A DNA stretch of 64,000 bases from Candidatus Vondammii sp. HM_W22 (GCF_022530855.2 NZ_CP099567.1:2108001-2172000), one strand, 5' to 3'; numbered from the stretch's first letter, positions 1 through 9,867 are shown. The notes: a model not told the origin generated them from the letters alone. A program made the numbers and translations.

Positions 1-193
1 GCCCTTTTATCTTAGCCGCCAATTCAGCCTTGATACCGTCTGCAGGGAAACCCAGTTCAACAGTGACCTTTACCTTGTCACCATCGATATCTATACCCTT
101 GATTGCTTTAGAACTTACCAGATCTTTTTCCATATGAGGCTCAATGTAACTTTTGATCGCCTCTTCAATCTGCTCTTTTGTCACTTCAGCCAT
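1..193 (-). CDS. apbC: Mrp/ApbC-family Fe-S carrier ATPase, N-terminal part (runs off window)
   Basis: Only the first ~64 residues are present, starting at ATG 193 with a good ribosome site (AGGAG) 6-7 bases upstream. They begin MAEVTKEQIEEAIKSYIEP and continue through KAIKGIDIDGDKVKVTVELG, which looks like the MIP18/DUF59-type domain at the N-terminus of Mrp/ApbC proteins. The P-loop ATPase domain would lie outside the window. Mrp/ApbC proteins bind and transfer [4Fe-4S] clusters in the cytoplasm. The assignment is supported by context: mrp and metG are divergent neighbours in many gammaproteobacteria, and metG starts 2.1 kb to the right. Here the usual short intergenic gap is filled with IS debris. 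The call rests on a short fragment. Confidence 0.75.
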   Translation of the reverse strand, partial: MAEVTKEQIEEAIKSYIEPHMEKDLVSSKAIKGIDIDGDKVKVTVELGFPADGIKAELAAKIKG

Positions 194-559
194 TCTTTGT
201 CTCCTGAACTCGGAGCCCAACTACAGCAGGCCCTGGGGAATTGGTCAATATTCGCGCGGATTCTACAACACTATTTCCGAGTATACCAGTCAGGTATTCA
301 GGCAAGGGCAACTATTCCGCCTGGTTTTCCGGGCCAACGCTTGGTCATTTTTCTGGCTTTTGTACTAATTTAATCTAGAGTTTCAGTGAGGATAAAATCC
401 GAAAACTGCATAAAAAGATTGGCATAGCAGCAGTTCACACATTGTCGCACCTCGCATAACTTAGCGCCTCTGAAAAGTTATGCAAGGCACGAGTTTCCTT
501 CAGAAGAGAAATAGAGCTTCTGGAGGCCGCTGTGAACGCAACAGGCATACGGTAATATC
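194..559. other. Non-coding stretch upstream of mrp
   Basis: I see no convincing gene. Short reading frames here lack ribosome sites and family resemblance. The mrp promoter should lie in the first ~150 bases. The rest is probably decayed intergenic or IS-flanking DNA. Confidence 0.5.
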
Positions 560-1084
560 CCCCGCGAACTGTTCCATTGAATAACATTGTTGTGCAAAGC
601 GCTACCCTCAAGATCTGCCGGCACTTTCATTGAGTTACTTATTGGCTCGATGCTTACCCCTACGGGTTTTATAACTGATGTCTATTTGATGCCGGATATG
701 CGAAGCCATTGGACCAGTTACTACAAATGGTTACAGAATGGCAGATGGTCATGGTCGGCCTTAGCACCGTAATTTGTTCGACTCATACTGAGAGTAGTGA
801 GGCCAACATGGTTCACTTTGCAATTGACGACACATTGACGCTTCGGGCTTCTAAAAAAGCACCCGGCAACAAGATTCATCGCCGACACGGGAACAAACCT
901 GATCTTGCACAAGATGTGCGAGGACCGTCAATGCGAAAAATTCGAGCCACCAAATTGGCTAGGAAGTGAATATGCAGCAAGCTATAAACTTAGCCACTTG
1001 TAATCAGCGGCAGAATGACCATAGAGGATTCGGAACTCGAGTGGCTGATAGCGACTTGAAGTGGCTCTGTCGCTCTGAACTCTA
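560..1084 (+). pseudogene. Degraded IS701-like DDE transposase (internal deletion) with its right end
   Basis: Frames on the plus strand resemble parts of one DDE transposase. SYYKWLQNGRWSWSAL lies near 715-765, then IDDTLTLRASKKAPG followed by HGNKP near 820-900 in another frame. The sequence then jumps to the C-terminal tail EPPNWLGSEYAA near 945-975, so most of the catalytic core is deleted. The motif with aspartates before LRASKKAPG is typical of an IS701-like group, but I assign the family from memory only. The final ~90 bases (993-1084) are a terminal repeat also found at 15763, 17699 (inverted) and 36406. Frameshifts and stops make it non-functional. Confidence 0.6.
993..1084 (+). repeat. 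~90-bp dispersed repeat R1, copy 1 (IS701-like right end)
   Basis: It starts at ACTTGTAATCAGCGGCAGAA and runs through GAGTGGCTGATAGCGACTTG to a TCGCTCTGAACTCT end. Near-identical copies are at 15763-15852, 17699-17767 (opposite strand, partial) and 36406-36495. Two of the four copies directly follow the same transposase C-terminus, so R1 is most simply the right end of that IS. Confidence 0.75.
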
Positions 1085-1210
1085 GGGAGCCTCTAATTAA
1101 TTCTGGATCGGATGGATAACGAGTAATAGCCAGCTATTGCCAAGATTTTCAACCCAGAGCCAAGGGGGGCAGCCGGCCGACACTGATTCATGAATTGATC
1201 TGAGGCTCCC
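1085..1210. mobile_element. Possible 126-bp MITE with IS5-type ends
   Basis: The segment begins GGGAGCCTCTAATTAATTC and ends GAATTGATCTGAGGCTCCC. These arms are imperfect inverted repeats matching at 16 of 19 positions. The outer bases GGGAGCCTCT equal the terminal inverted repeat of the IS5 element that is fragmented across this window (for example at 41538 and 62537). The interior has no coding potential and no resemblance to the IS5 interior. It abuts repeat R1 on the left and an inverted IS701-like fragment on the right. A non-autonomous element mobilised by the IS5 transposase is the inference. Confidence 0.5.
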
Positions 1211-1404
1211 TGGTTCAATAAAACAACGGCGCATAAACCAGCTATCTGCTAAAACTCTTACCTTTAACCACTGAAAATAAGCGGTAAACAGCCCGGACCA
1301 ACGTATTTTCCACTACCAATTTCCCTGTATTGTCTGCACTTCGGTATCAGGCGGGATAGTAGGGGTAATGCTATATTTTCTCACCACCCTCCCTCTTTCT
1401 TTAT
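1211..1404 (-). pseudogene. IS701-like transposase fragment (inverted)
   Basis: On the minus strand this ~190-bp segment closely matches 34340-34535. It encodes in broken frames the segment with VRVLADSWFMRRCFIEP. It is part of the same transposase family as 560-1084 but in the opposite orientation, and it is joined to an IS5 left end at 1405, the same junction as at about 34339. It is a remnant. Confidence 0.6.
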
Positions 1405-1990
1405 GGAACCTCTAAAAATCCGACAAAGGCCAGCAGTCTCGAGCAAATCTGGAGAGCCCTGTACCTTTACCCAGCCCTGACGCCCGATGCTACGCACTAG
1501 TCGATTGACCTGCAGGGCAAACACGTGCTCAACTCAAGCCCGAACTCTTGATCGTTTTCGGTTTGCCTCTTGCTCCCGTTCATTCTAGGGGCGTTTACGT
1601 GTCGACTTGCGATGAATCTGACTGCGGTAATGCGCACCCGGTAAAGCGGCTTCTCGTTTTACACTGTGGCAAGCAGAATCGGCCCAGACACTTCCATTAC
1701 TGTTGTTTTTATCCAGCCGTTCCTCAAAAACTTGGCTATCCCCGGCTTTGATCTGCCTATTTTCCTCTCGCGTATTACGTTGCTTGAGTACTGGAACGAT
1801 AGCGGCATCTACAATCTGTCCCTTGCGAACACTGAAGCCTGCTGCATCAATATGGATCAATAGCTTCTGAAAAGAGTTTATCGACAAGGCCCCATTCTTT
1901 CAGGCGCTCACGATGCACCCAAACCGTTTTTGGCATCGGGTACCTTATTCCTCCGAGCTCAGTCCAAGAAAATGACAAAAGCTATAGCGA
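1405..1990 (-). mobile_element. IS5-family element fragment 1 (left end, deleted transposase)
   Basis: It starts with the terminal repeat GGAACCTCTAAAAATCCGAC. The minus-strand frames carry pieces of an IS5-group transposase, including IDAAGFSVRKGQIVDAAIVP and NSNGSVWADSA. The stretch between the SQVFEE motif and the RQIKAGD region is missing, so the middle of the gene is deleted. Similarity ends at about 1990, before the transposase N-terminus. This is one of eight fragments of the same IS5 element in the window. Confidence 0.75.
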
Positions 1991-2334
1991 TATATCCAGG
2001 GGGTAACGCTTGAGATTTACAGATTGCCGAGCTCAGGAAGACAAAACGCCTGGTGTCCCCCTCCCAAACTGAAACGGTTGTTTCATTGTTGGCCCCGACT
2101 CTTGCCGTTTAAAACCGGCTAAACCCGATTTATCGTGCAACCTGAATACTTCGTGGTGAATGTTGGGTTTCTGTATGGACACCGTGTAACCAAAGACAAA
2201 AAACTACCTGGCGACTCCCATTTTCTGAATCAAGCGCCCATTCCAGGTAAGCACCAACTGTGTGATAATAGTCCGATTTACTAGGCCAATACAGGCCCAT
2301 ATTGACTCAACTGCACCCAGCCAAGATCCCAAAA
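1991..2334. other. Intergenic region upstream of metG
   Basis: I see no gene here. TGTGATAAT near 2259-2267 could be an extended -10 box for metG, but I see no good -35. No terminator is evident. Confidence 0.35.
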
Positions 2335-4371
2335 ATGAGCAAAACCCCACGAAAAATACTCGTCACCAGCGCCCTCCCCTATGCCAATGGTCCAATCCAT
2401 ATTGGCCATCTCGTGGAGTATATCCAAACGGACATCTGGGTACGTTTTCAGAAAATGCGGGGGGAGCACTGCATCTATGTCTGCGCCGATGATGCCCATG
2501 GCACGCCGATCATGCTGAAAGCGCGCCAGGAAGGAATCGAACCGGAGGCATTAATCGAATGTATCTCGGTAGAGCACAAGGCGGATTTTGCAGAATTCAA
2601 CGTGGCTTTCGACAACTATCACTCCACTCACTCGGAGGAGAATCGCCACTACGCATCCACCATTTATGAACGTAACCGGGATGCCGGACATATTGCCCGT
2701 CGCACCATCACTCAGGCCTATGATCCGGTAGAAAACATGTTCCTGCCTGACCGCTTCATCAAAGGCGTGTGTCCAAAGTGCGGCGCAGAAGATCAGTATG
2801 GCGACAACTGCGAGGTGTGCGGTGCCAGCTACTCTCCCAATGAGCTGAAAAAACCAGTATCCGCCATCTCCGGTGCCACCCCGGTCGATAAAGAGTCTGA
2901 GCACTATTTTTTCCGCCTCGATGATTTCGAAGAGATGCTGAAAAAGTGGACCAAAGGCGGCCATCTGCAGAACGAAGTATCAAACAAACTGGATGAGTGG
3001 TTCGCTGCCGGCCTAAGAGAGTGGGATATTTCCCGCGATGCCCCCTATTTTGGGTTTGAGATACCCGGCCACCCGGGAAAATATTTCTATGTCTGGCTGG
3101 ACGCTCCCATCGGCTATATGGCCAGTTTTCAGAACCTGTGCGACCGCACCGAAGGGCTCAACTTTGACGATTTTTGGGCCAAGGAGTCCGATGCCGAGCT
3201 CTATCATTTTATCGGCAAGGATATTATTTACTTCCATGCCCTGTTCTGGCCTGCGATGCTTGATGGTGCCGGTTTCCGGACGCCAACGGCGGTTTTCTCC
3301 CACGGTTTCCTGACCGTGGACGGGCAGAAGATGTCCAAATCACGAGGCACGTTTATCAAAGCGCGGACTTATCTGGACCATCTTAATCCAGAATATCTGC
3401 GCTACTACTTTGCCGCCAAACTGGGTTCCACCATTGAAGATATCGACCTCAATCTGGAAGATTTTTCGGCCCGGGTAAACTCAGATCTGGTGGGCAAGGT
3501 GGTGAATATCGCCAGCCGCTGTGCCGGATTCATCAAGAAACGTTTTTCCGGGCGACTCTCAGACAACCTTTCGGAACACTCCCTGTTCGATGAGTTCATC
3601 ACTGCGGGCGACTCGATTGCTGAGCACTATGAAAAGCGTGAATTCAGCCATGCCGTAAGAGAGATCATGGCCCTGGCCGACCGCGCCAATCAGTATATTG
3701 ATGAGAAAAAGCCCTGGATCATTGCCAAGGAGGAGGATAAACAGCAGGAGTTACATGACGTCTGCTCCATGGGCATCAATCTGTTCCGGCTGCTGATCGG
3801 TTATCTGCGCCCCATTCTGCCTGCCACGGCGGAGAAATCCGAAGCCTTCCTGCAAGTCGATCCGCTCACATGGGAGTGCCTTGGCGCCCCCCTCACCGCC
3901 CATGAGATTGCCAAGTTCAAGCCACTCATGACCCGGGTGGAGGCGAAACAGATCGATGCCATGGTAGACGGATCAAAACAGGACCTCACCCAGACACCGG
4001 GAGTTGCTGAGGTAAAAGGTCCTCTGGCAAATGATCCGATCAGTGATACGGTTGAATTCCCCGATTTCGCCAAGGTGGATCTGCGCATCGTGAAAATCGT
4101 CAAAGCCGCTCACGTCGAGGGGGCAGACAAACTGTTGCAGCTGACCCTGGATCTGGGGGGCGAAACACGTAACGTATTTGCCGGTATCAAATCGGCTTAC
4201 GCGCCGGAAGATCTCGAAGGCAAAATGACCGTCATGGTTGCCAACCTGGCAACCATGAAAATGCGCTTTGGCCTCTCTGAAGGCATGGTGCTGGCAGCAG
4301 GTCTCGGCGGCAAGGAGCTGTTCATCCTCAGCCCAGATTCCGGCGCTGAACCGGGCATGCGAGTAAAGTGA
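2335..4371 (+). CDS. metG: Methionyl-tRNA synthetase
   Basis: Charges tRNA-Met with methionine in the cytoplasm (class I aminoacyl-tRNA synthetase). From ATG 2335 the protein is 678 residues, close to the E. coli enzyme. The start [19 protein letters not shown] matches the family N-terminus; an in-frame ATG at 2302 would add 11 unlikely residues. The HIGH motif is HIGH in [11 protein letters not shown], the zinc knuckle has [19 protein letters not shown], and the KMSKS signature is in [11 protein letters not shown]. The last ~110 residues form the C-terminal tRNA-binding (EMAP/Arc1p-like) dimerisation domain, starting near [12 protein letters not shown]. It is intact and likely monocistronic. 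Confidence 0.98.
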   Translation: MSKTPRKILVTSALPYANGPIHIGHLVEYIQTDIWVRFQKMRGEHCIYVCADDAHGTPIMLKARQEGIEPEALIECISVEHKADFAEFNVAFDNYHSTHSEENRHYASTIYERNRDAGHIARRTITQAYDPVENMFLPDRFIKGVCPKCGAEDQYGDNCEVCGASYSPNELKKPVSAISGATPVDKESEHYFFRLDDFEEMLKKWTKGGHLQNEVSNKLDEWFAAGLREWDISRDAPYFGFEIPGHPGKYFYVWLDAPIGYMASFQNLCDRTEGLNFDDFWAKESDAELYHFIGKDIIYFHALFWPAMLDGAGFRTPTAVFSHGFLTVDGQKMSKSRGTFIKARTYLDHLNPEYLRYYFAAKLGSTIEDIDLNLEDFSARVNSDLVGKVVNIASRCAGFIKKRFSGRLSDNLSEHSLFDEFITAGDSIAEHYEKREFSHAVREIMALADRANQYIDEKKPWIIAKEEDKQQELHDVCSMGINLFRLLIGYLRPILPATAEKSEAFLQVDPLTWECLGAPLTAHEIAKFKPLMTRVEAKQIDAMVDGSKQDLTQTPGVAEVKGPLANDPISDTVEFPDFAKVDLRIVKIVKAAHVEGADKLLQLTLDLGGETRNVFAGIKSAYAPEDLEGKMTVMVANLATMKMRFGLSEGMVLAAGLGGKELFILSPDSGAEPGMRVK

Positions 4372-4428
4372 CACAGAGATACAGAAGTCGCAGCGATTTA
4401 GAAATATCAATGCCCCGTACCAAAAGCC

Positions 4429-4473
4429 TGTCCGAGAATAGAGACCATAGCGAAGGAGATCCATTCTCGGACA
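4429..4473 (+). terminator. Hairpin downstream of metG
   Basis: TGTCCGAGAAT (4429-4439) pairs perfectly with ATTCTCGGACA (4463-4473), an 11-bp stem with a 23-base loop. No T-tract follows, so it is either a weak terminator for metG or another structured element before the rsx operon. Confidence 0.45.
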
Positions 4474-4521
4474 ACTGCCCAGGTAAATGGCGAGAAACTA
4501 TGCCCCTGCAAATCACCGGTT

Positions 4522-4539
4522 GTTAACGTTAACGTTAAC
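4522..4539. promoter_or_regulatory. (GTTAAC)3 palindrome upstream of rsxA
   Basis: Three tandem GTTAAC units form an 18-bp perfect palindrome 48 bases before rsxA. Such a site could be an operator for the Rnf operon, but I know of no specific regulator for it. Function is inferred from symmetry and position only. Confidence 0.35.
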
Positions 4540-4586
4540 CACTAACATTTTTACTTCGACAGAGTCAGGGACAAAAACCGATAACG

Positions 4587-5168
4587 ATGAAAGAGTACGC
4601 CATCATTCTCATCAGCACCGTGCTGGTCAACAACTTCGTTCTGGTGAAGTTTCTTGGCTTATGCCCGTTCATGGGAGTGTCAAAAAAGCTGGAGACGGCT
4701 GTCGGCATGGGCATGGCGACAACCTTCGTCCTCACACTCTCCTCCATCTGCAGCTATCTGGCGAATGAGTATCTGCTGGTCCCGTTAGGCCTGGAATATC
4801 TGCGCACCATCACATTCATCCTGGTCATCGCTGTACTGGTGCAGTTTACCGAAATGGTGATGCATAAAACCAGCCCGGTTCTCTATCAGGTGCTCGGTAT
4901 TTTCCTGCCCCTGATCACAACCAACTGCGCAGTACTTGGCGTTGCACTGCTCAACGTCCAGGAACAGCACAATTTTATCGAATCCGGGCTCTATGGTTTT
5001 GGGGCCGCCGCTGGCTTCTCGCTGGTGTTGGTACTGTTTGCGGCGGTGCGTGAACGGGTAGCCGTAGCCGATGTGCCCGCCCCTTTCCAGGGAAGCTCCA
5101 TCGCCCTGATCACTGCGGGCCTGATGTCCATTGCCTTTATGGGCTTCGCCGGATTGGTGTCGAACTAA
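4587..5168 (+). CDS. rsxA: Rnf electron transport complex subunit A
   Basis: RnfA/RsxA is one of the two homologous six-helix membrane subunits of the Rnf complex, which couples ferredoxin:NAD+ electron transfer to ion transport. Its 193 residues are almost entirely hydrophobic helices. The start [20 protein letters not shown] and [19 protein letters not shown] are typical of RnfA, and [12 protein letters not shown] carries the conserved cysteine near a membrane Fe-S site. It is the first gene of rsxABCDGE; rsxB starts 1 base after its stop. No frameshift is seen. Confidence 0.97.
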   Translation: MKEYAIILISTVLVNNFVLVKFLGLCPFMGVSKKLETAVGMGMATTFVLTLSSICSYLANEYLLVPLGLEYLRTITFILVIAVLVQFTEMVMHKTSPVLYQVLGIFLPLITTNCAVLGVALLNVQEQHNFIESGLYGFGAAAGFSLVLVLFAAVRERVAVADVPAPFQGSSIALITAGLMSIAFMGFAGLVSN

Positions 5169-5169
5169 G

Positions 5170-5739
5170 ATGCTGACCGCCATTGCCACCCTTTCCCTGC
5201 TCGCCCTCGCTTTTGGCCTGTTGCTGGGTTATTCATCCATCCACTTCCGCGTGGAAGGCGATCCTATTGTCGATAAAGTGGATGCACTGCTGCCCCAGAC
5301 CCAGTGTGGCCAGTGCAGCTTCGCTGGCTGCCGCCCCTATGCCGAAGCCATTGCCAATGGCGAAGCCGAAATAAACCTCTGCCCCCCTGGCGGTGAGACC
5401 ACGATGATCGCCCTGGCCGATCTTCTGGGAAAAGATCCGATTCCGGTAGGTGGTGGTGAGACGGAAAAGAAGGTCAAAGCGATCGCCGTCATCCGGGAAC
5501 CGGAATGCATCGGCTGCACCCTCTGCATCCAAGCCTGCCCGGTGGACGCGATACTGGGTGCGGCCAAAAGCATGCACACCGTCATCAGTAGTGAATGCAC
5601 CGGCTGTGAGCTCTGCCTCCCACCCTGTCCTGTAGAATGCATCGACATGGTGCCAATCAAGGTGGATACCGGCAACTGGAAATGGCCCTTCCCCAATGCC
5701 ACGGGAAGCCTGCCGATAACCAACACGTCTGCAGGATAG
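5170..5739 (+). CDS. rsxB: Rnf electron transport complex subunit B (ferredoxin-like)
   Basis: RnfB receives electrons into the complex. From ATG 5170 the protein has 189 residues: an N-terminal membrane helix (~1-22), a cysteine cluster domain ([11 protein letters not shown], then NLCPPGG), and two [4Fe-4S] ferredoxin motifs, [16 protein letters not shown] and [16 protein letters not shown]. An upstream in-frame ATG at 5131 lies inside rsxA and is not needed. The tight spacing to rsxA (one base) and 12 bases to rsxC indicate translational coupling in one operon. Confidence 0.97.
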   Translation: MLTAIATLSLLALAFGLLLGYSSIHFRVEGDPIVDKVDALLPQTQCGQCSFAGCRPYAEAIANGEAEINLCPPGGETTMIALADLLGKDPIPVGGGETEKKVKAIAVIREPECIGCTLCIQACPVDAILGAAKSMHTVISSECTGCELCLPPCPVECIDMVPIKVDTGNWKWPFPNATGSLPITNTSAG

Positions 5740-5751
5740 CCAAGGATAAAG

Positions 5752-7449
5752 ATGCAGTACGCCAGCAACCACCATCCAATCCACAAACTCCACCGTTTCC
5801 ACGGCGGCCTGCACCTACCGGACAATAAACGCCAATCCACTGGCCAGCCAGTGGCACAGGCGCATCTGCCAAAAAGGCTGATCCTGCCACTGCAACAACA
5901 TATCGGCGAGATAGCCGAGTCCCTTGTCGCCGTTGGCGATAGAGTGCTCAAAGGAGAGATGATCGCCAAGCCCCAAGGGTATATCAGCTCACCGGTCCAC
6001 GCCTCCAGCTCCGGTATCGTGGTAGCGATCGCTGAGCATGCTATTCCCCACCCCTCAGGCCTATCCGCTCCCTGTATCGTGATTGAAACCGATGGCAAGG
6101 ACGAGTGGTGCGAGCTTCCGGAACCGATTGTAGATATCACGTCGGCCGGCCATACCCTGCTGCGCGAGCGCATCCGCAGCGCCGGCATCGTTGGACTTGG
6201 CGGCGGCGCCTTTCCAACCAGTGTAAAGCTCAACCCCGGTCCGGATAACCCGATTAACACCTTGGTGATCAACGGCGCTGAATGCGAGCCTTTTATCACT
6301 TGTGATGACATGCTGATGCGGGCACAGGCCGATCGCATCATGGCCGGTATCGGCATACTTAGACATTTGACAGGGGCAGAGAAGTGCCTCATCGGTATCG
6401 AGGACAACAAGCCCGAAGCCATCACGGCGATGAGCGATGTCGTAGCCAGAGCGGCACTGGAATGGGCAGAGGTGGTCAGTATACCGACCCTCTACCCCAG
6501 TGGAGGTGAGAAACAGCTGATCAAAGTATTGCTGGGCACGGAAGTCCCCAGCGGTGGCATCCCAGCGCACATCGGTGTCGTTTGCCACAATGTCGGCACC
6601 GCAGCCACTGTGGCAGATGCCGTGCTGGAGGGAAAACCACTGATCTCCCGTTACCTCACCATCACCGGAGAGGGCGTCAACAGCCCATGTAATATGAAAG
6701 CGTTGATCGGCACCCCTGCTGTTGAACTGATCGACCAGGCGGGCGGCTATGCAGCAGCAGCAGCAAAACTGATCATGGGCGGACCGATGATGGGCTTCAC
6801 CCTCCATGAAGACCGGGTACCAATCACCAAAGCAACCAACTGTCTACTGGTCTCCAGCCTGTCGGAAAGCCCGGAAGCCAGCCCGGCGCTCGCCTGCATC
6901 CGCTGTGGCAAGTGTGCTGAAGTCTGCCCAGTGAACCTGCTGCCCCAGCAAATGTATTGGTATGCCCGGGCGAAAGACCTGGAAAAAGCCCAGGATTACA
7001 ATCTGTTCGACTGCATCGAATGCGGCTGCTGCTCCCATGTCTGCCCCTCGCACATTCCACTGGTGCAGTATTACCGTTATGCCAAAACCGAAAGCTGGGC
7101 TCAGGAGCGGGAGACTAAAAGTGCTGAGCACGCCCGGCTGCGTCACGAGGCCCGCGAAGCACGACTGGAACGTCTGAAAGCGGAGCGCAAAGCACGCCTG
7201 GGCAAGAAAAAAGAGGCTCTGGCAAAAAAATCCACCGCAAAAAAGGCGGATGGAGTCGACCCGAAAAAAGCGGCCATTGAAGCCGCGATGAAACGTGCGG
7301 CAGAAAAGAAGGCCAATCTTTCAGAAAATGGCATCAAGCCTGAAAATACCGAACAGCTGACCGAGGCCCAGCAGCGCGCTATTGCCGATGCGGATGCCCG
7401 CCGCACAACGGACAAAGAGACAACGATCCCGGACCAGCAAGGCAAATAA
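5752..7449 (+). CDS. rsxC: Rnf electron transport complex subunit C
   Basis: RnfC is the peripheral NADH/FMN and Fe-S subunit. The 565-residue protein has the RnfC N-terminal barrel (residues ~1-120), a Complex I 51-kDa-like NADH/FMN fold with GLGGGAFPTSVKL (~145-157), an SLBB region, and two [4Fe-4S] motifs CIRCGKCAEVCPVN and CIECGCCSHVCPSH (~380-430). The C-terminal ~110 residues are rich in Lys, Ala and Glu and low in complexity, as in many gammaproteobacterial RnfC proteins. The start ATG 5752 has an AAGGA ribosome site. rsxD follows after 3 bases. Confidence 0.97.
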   Translation: MQYASNHHPIHKLHRFHGGLHLPDNKRQSTGQPVAQAHLPKRLILPLQQHIGEIAESLVAVGDRVLKGEMIAKPQGYISSPVHASSSGIVVAIAEHAIPHPSGLSAPCIVIETDGKDEWCELPEPIVDITSAGHTLLRERIRSAGIVGLGGGAFPTSVKLNPGPDNPINTLVINGAECEPFITCDDMLMRAQADRIMAGIGILRHLTGAEKCLIGIEDNKPEAITAMSDVVARAALEWAEVVSIPTLYPSGGEKQLIKVLLGTEVPSGGIPAHIGVVCHNVGTAATVADAVLEGKPLISRYLTITGEGVNSPCNMKALIGTPAVELIDQAGGYAAAAAKLIMGGPMMGFTLHEDRVPITKATNCLLVSSLSESPEASPALACIRCGKCAEVCPVNLLPQQMYWYARAKDLEKAQDYNLFDCIECGCCSHVCPSHIPLVQYYRYAKTESWAQERETKSAEHARLRHEAREARLERLKAERKARLGKKKEALAKKSTAKKADGVDPKKAAIEAAMKRAAEKKANLSENGIKPENTEQLTEAQQRAIADADARRTTDKETTIPDQQGK

Positions 7450-7452
7450 CGG

Positions 7453-8496
7453 ATGCTATTTCCAACCATCACATCGCCACATACCGACCGGCCAAACAGC
7501 GTACGAATGACCATGTTGTGGGTAATCATCGCTCTGGTCCCGGGAACCGTTGCCATGTTCTGGTATTTCAGCTGGGGTATTCTGATCAACATGGCATTGG
7601 CCAGCATCACCGCCATTGGTTGTGAAGCCTTGGCAATGAAGCTGAGAGGCCGCAAGGCCCTACCTGTTATCGGTGACTTCAGCGCCCTGCTCACCGCCTT
7701 GCTGTTTGCTATTTCCATTCCACCGCTGCTGCCCTGGTGGATGACAGTGATCGGTATCGCTTTTGCCATTCTGATGGTTAAACAGATCTACGGCGGCCTT
7801 GGTTACAACCCCTTCAATCCCGCGATGGCAGGCTATGTCCTGCTACTGGTCTCCTATCCGGTGGAGATGACCTCCTGGTTACCACCAGCCATGCTCAATG
7901 AGCATCCACTGACACTGCTTCAAACCCTCTCAGTGATCTTTAGCGGCAGCCTGCCTGTCGGTCTTAGCTGGGATGCAGTAACCGCCGCAACCCCCCTTGA
8001 TGCCATGCGCACTCAGCTGGATCTGAATCAAACTATCAGCGAAATTCGCCAAAGCCCGTTATGGGATGATTTTGGTGGACTTGGCTGGGAGTGGGTAGGC
8101 AACTGGTACCTGCTCGGCGGCCTGTTCCTGATCTACAAACGGGTGATCAGCTGGCACATCCCGGTATCCATACTGGCTGCTCTGCTACTGATCTCCATGC
8201 TGTTCCATTTCCTGGACCAGGATCTCTACCCCTTCGGACTATTCCATATTTTCAGCGGAGGCACGCTGCTGGGAGCTTTCTTTATCGCCACCGATCCGGT
8301 CTCTGCCTGTACCACCAAGAAGGGGCAGTTGATCTTTGGCGCCAGCATAGGCTTTATCATCTACGCCATCCGCACCTGGGGCGGCTACCCTGATGCGGTT
8401 GCCTTTGCCGTACTATTGATGAACATGGCTGCACCCACTATCGACTACTACACCCAGCCAAAGGTGTTCGGTCAGCGCGAGGGGCGTGATGATTAA
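7453..8496 (+). CDS. rsxD: Rnf electron transport complex subunit D
   Basis: RnfD is an integral membrane subunit that carries covalently bound FMN and is related to NqrB. The 347-residue protein has about ten hydrophobic helices. TAATPLD (near residue 176) is the likely FMN attachment site, the threonine of the family's S/T-x-A-T motif. YGGLGYNPFNPAMAGY and IATDPVSACTTKKG are family signatures. The 3' end overlaps the start of rsxG by 8 bases. Confidence 0.96.
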   Translation: MLFPTITSPHTDRPNSVRMTMLWVIIALVPGTVAMFWYFSWGILINMALASITAIGCEALAMKLRGRKALPVIGDFSALLTALLFAISIPPLLPWWMTVIGIAFAILMVKQIYGGLGYNPFNPAMAGYVLLLVSYPVEMTSWLPPAMLNEHPLTLLQTLSVIFSGSLPVGLSWDAVTAATPLDAMRTQLDLNQTISEIRQSPLWDDFGGLGWEWVGNWYLLGGLFLIYKRVISWHIPVSILAALLLISMLFHFLDQDLYPFGLFHIFSGGTLLGAFFIATDPVSACTTKKGQLIFGASIGFIIYAIRTWGGYPDAVAFAVLLMNMAAPTIDYYTQPKVFGQREGRDD

Positions 8497-9157
8497 ACAC
8501 CCCATCACCATTGCCGGCATGCTCCTCGCTCTGTTTACCGCAGCAGGCACGGGACTGGTTGCCCTGACCCATCAACAGACGGCCGATCGCATTGCGGCCA
8601 ATGAGCGCGAGGCGCTGCTGCGCAGTCTTACCGCCCTGGTTCCCAGTGAAACCATCGATAACGACATCATTGGAGATACACTTTTCGTCAGCGACCTGGA
8701 GCGACTAGGCACCAAACAGACACAGGTCTACCTGGGCCGTAAACAGAGCAACCCGGTGGCGGCTGTCTTTACAACAGTTGTCCCCGGCGGCTATAGCGGC
8801 CCGATCAAACTGCTGGTAGCTGTACGCATCGACGGGACGCTGGGCGGCGTACGCGTCGTGGCCCACAAAGAGACCCCGGGACTGGGAGACAAGGTAGAAG
8901 AAGCAAGATCTGAATGGATCTACTCTTTTAACGGAAAATCTCTGATAAACCCTGACATTTCACGCTGGAAGGTAAAACGGGACGGCGGTGACTTCGAGCA
9001 ATTCACCGGCGCAACCATTACCCCAAGATCCATTGTCAAAGCAGTGAAAAATACCCTGCTATATTTCAAGGATCAGGGTAAATCACTGTTTAATAAAAAC
9101 ACCCTCCCAGATGGGCAAAAAAGCGCGGCTGAGAGCAAAACCCCCAAAGCGGGTTAA
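8489..9157 (+). CDS. rsxG: Rnf electron transport complex subunit G (FMN-binding)
   Basis: RnfG is anchored by one N-terminal helix (~5-27) and carries an FMN-binding domain with covalent flavin outside the cytoplasm. The motif [17 protein letters not shown] has the acceptor threonine in TGATIT. ATG 8489 is preferred over GTG 8486 because GAGGGG lies at usable spacing only from the ATG. It gives 222 residues. The C-terminal ~25 residues are polar and variable. It overlaps rsxD and precedes rsxE by 11 bases. Confidence 0.95.
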   Translation: MIKHPITIAGMLLALFTAAGTGLVALTHQQTADRIAANEREALLRSLTALVPSETIDNDIIGDTLFVSDLERLGTKQTQVYLGRKQSNPVAAVFTTVVPGGYSGPIKLLVAVRIDGTLGGVRVVAHKETPGLGDKVEEARSEWIYSFNGKSLINPDISRWKVKRDGGDFEQFTGATITPRSIVKAVKNTLLYFKDQGKSLFNKNTLPDGQKSAAESKTPKAG

Positions 9158-9168
9158 GAGGCAATCCA

Positions 9169-9867
9169 ATGGCAGAAACAGGCTATGGCAAACTGATCCG
9201 GGACGGACTCTGGAATAGCAATCAGGCAATGGTCGCCCTGCTGGGCCTCTGCCCACTGCTGGCGGTAACCAACACGGCCATTAACGGTCTGGGGCTTGGC
9301 ATCGCCACGACACTCGTCCTGACCTTATCCAACACCACAGTCTCATTAATCCGCAATCTGGTGCGTCCTGAGGTGAGACTGCCGGTGTTCGTCATCGTCA
9401 TCGCCTCCTTTGTCACCGCTGTTGAACTCAGCATGAATGCCTGGTTCTATGAACTCTACCAGATCCTGGGTATCTTCATCCCTCTCATCGTCACCAACTG
9501 CGCCATCATTGGAAGAGCCGAGGCATTTGCCTCGAAGAACAGTGTCGACAAGGCGATTGTCGATGGTCTTGCCATGGGTATAGGCTTTACACTGGCGCTG
9601 GTGGCCCTCGGCTCCCTGCGCGAAATTATCGGCATGGGAACACTCTTTTCCCAGGCAGACCTTATGTTTGGCGAGGCAGCCAAAGGGATCACTTTCAGCC
9701 TCGGTGAAAACTACAAAGGCATGCTACTGGCAATCCTGCCCCCCGGCGCATTTCTTGGATTGGGGCTGATGATTGCCCTGAAAAATATCATTGATAGTCG
9801 AACGGCAAAAAAACAGGAAGCGGCAGCTAGTAGCGAAGCAGCCGACCTAGAGGCCAGTACGGCCTGA
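9169..9867 (+). CDS. rsxE: Rnf electron transport complex subunit E
   Basis: RnfE is the second six-helix membrane subunit, homologous to RnfA and related to NqrD. The protein is 232 residues. [20 protein letters not shown] and [20 protein letters not shown] are strongly conserved signatures, including the Cys that faces the partner Cys of RnfA. The C-terminal tail is Ala/Glu-rich. It is the last rsx gene; nth follows after 101 bases, the common gammaproteobacterial order. Confidence 0.97.
   Translation: MAETGYGKLIRDGLWNSNQAMVALLGLCPLLAVTNTAINGLGLGIATTLVLTLSNTTVSLIRNLVRPEVRLPVFVIVIASFVTAVELSMNAWFYELYQILGIFIPLIVTNCAIIGRAEAFASKNSVDKAIVDGLAMGIGFTLALVALGSLREIIGMGTLFSQADLMFGEAAKGITFSLGENYKGMLLAILPPGAFLGLGLMIALKNIIDSRTAKKQEAAASSEAADLEASTA

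Noticed and set aside
2302-2334. Upstream ATG for metG at 2302
   Set aside because: The added residues have no counterpart in other MetG proteins, and [19 protein letters not shown] at 2335 fits the family start.
4522-4539. Start of a CRISPR-like or telomere-like repeat
   Set aside because: Only three 6-bp units with no spacers; too short for an array.
5233-5814. Minus-strand frames of 150-360 residues opposite rsxB and rsxC
   Set aside because: Their composition is that of antisense to Cys-rich coding DNA; no ribosome sites and no family resemblance.
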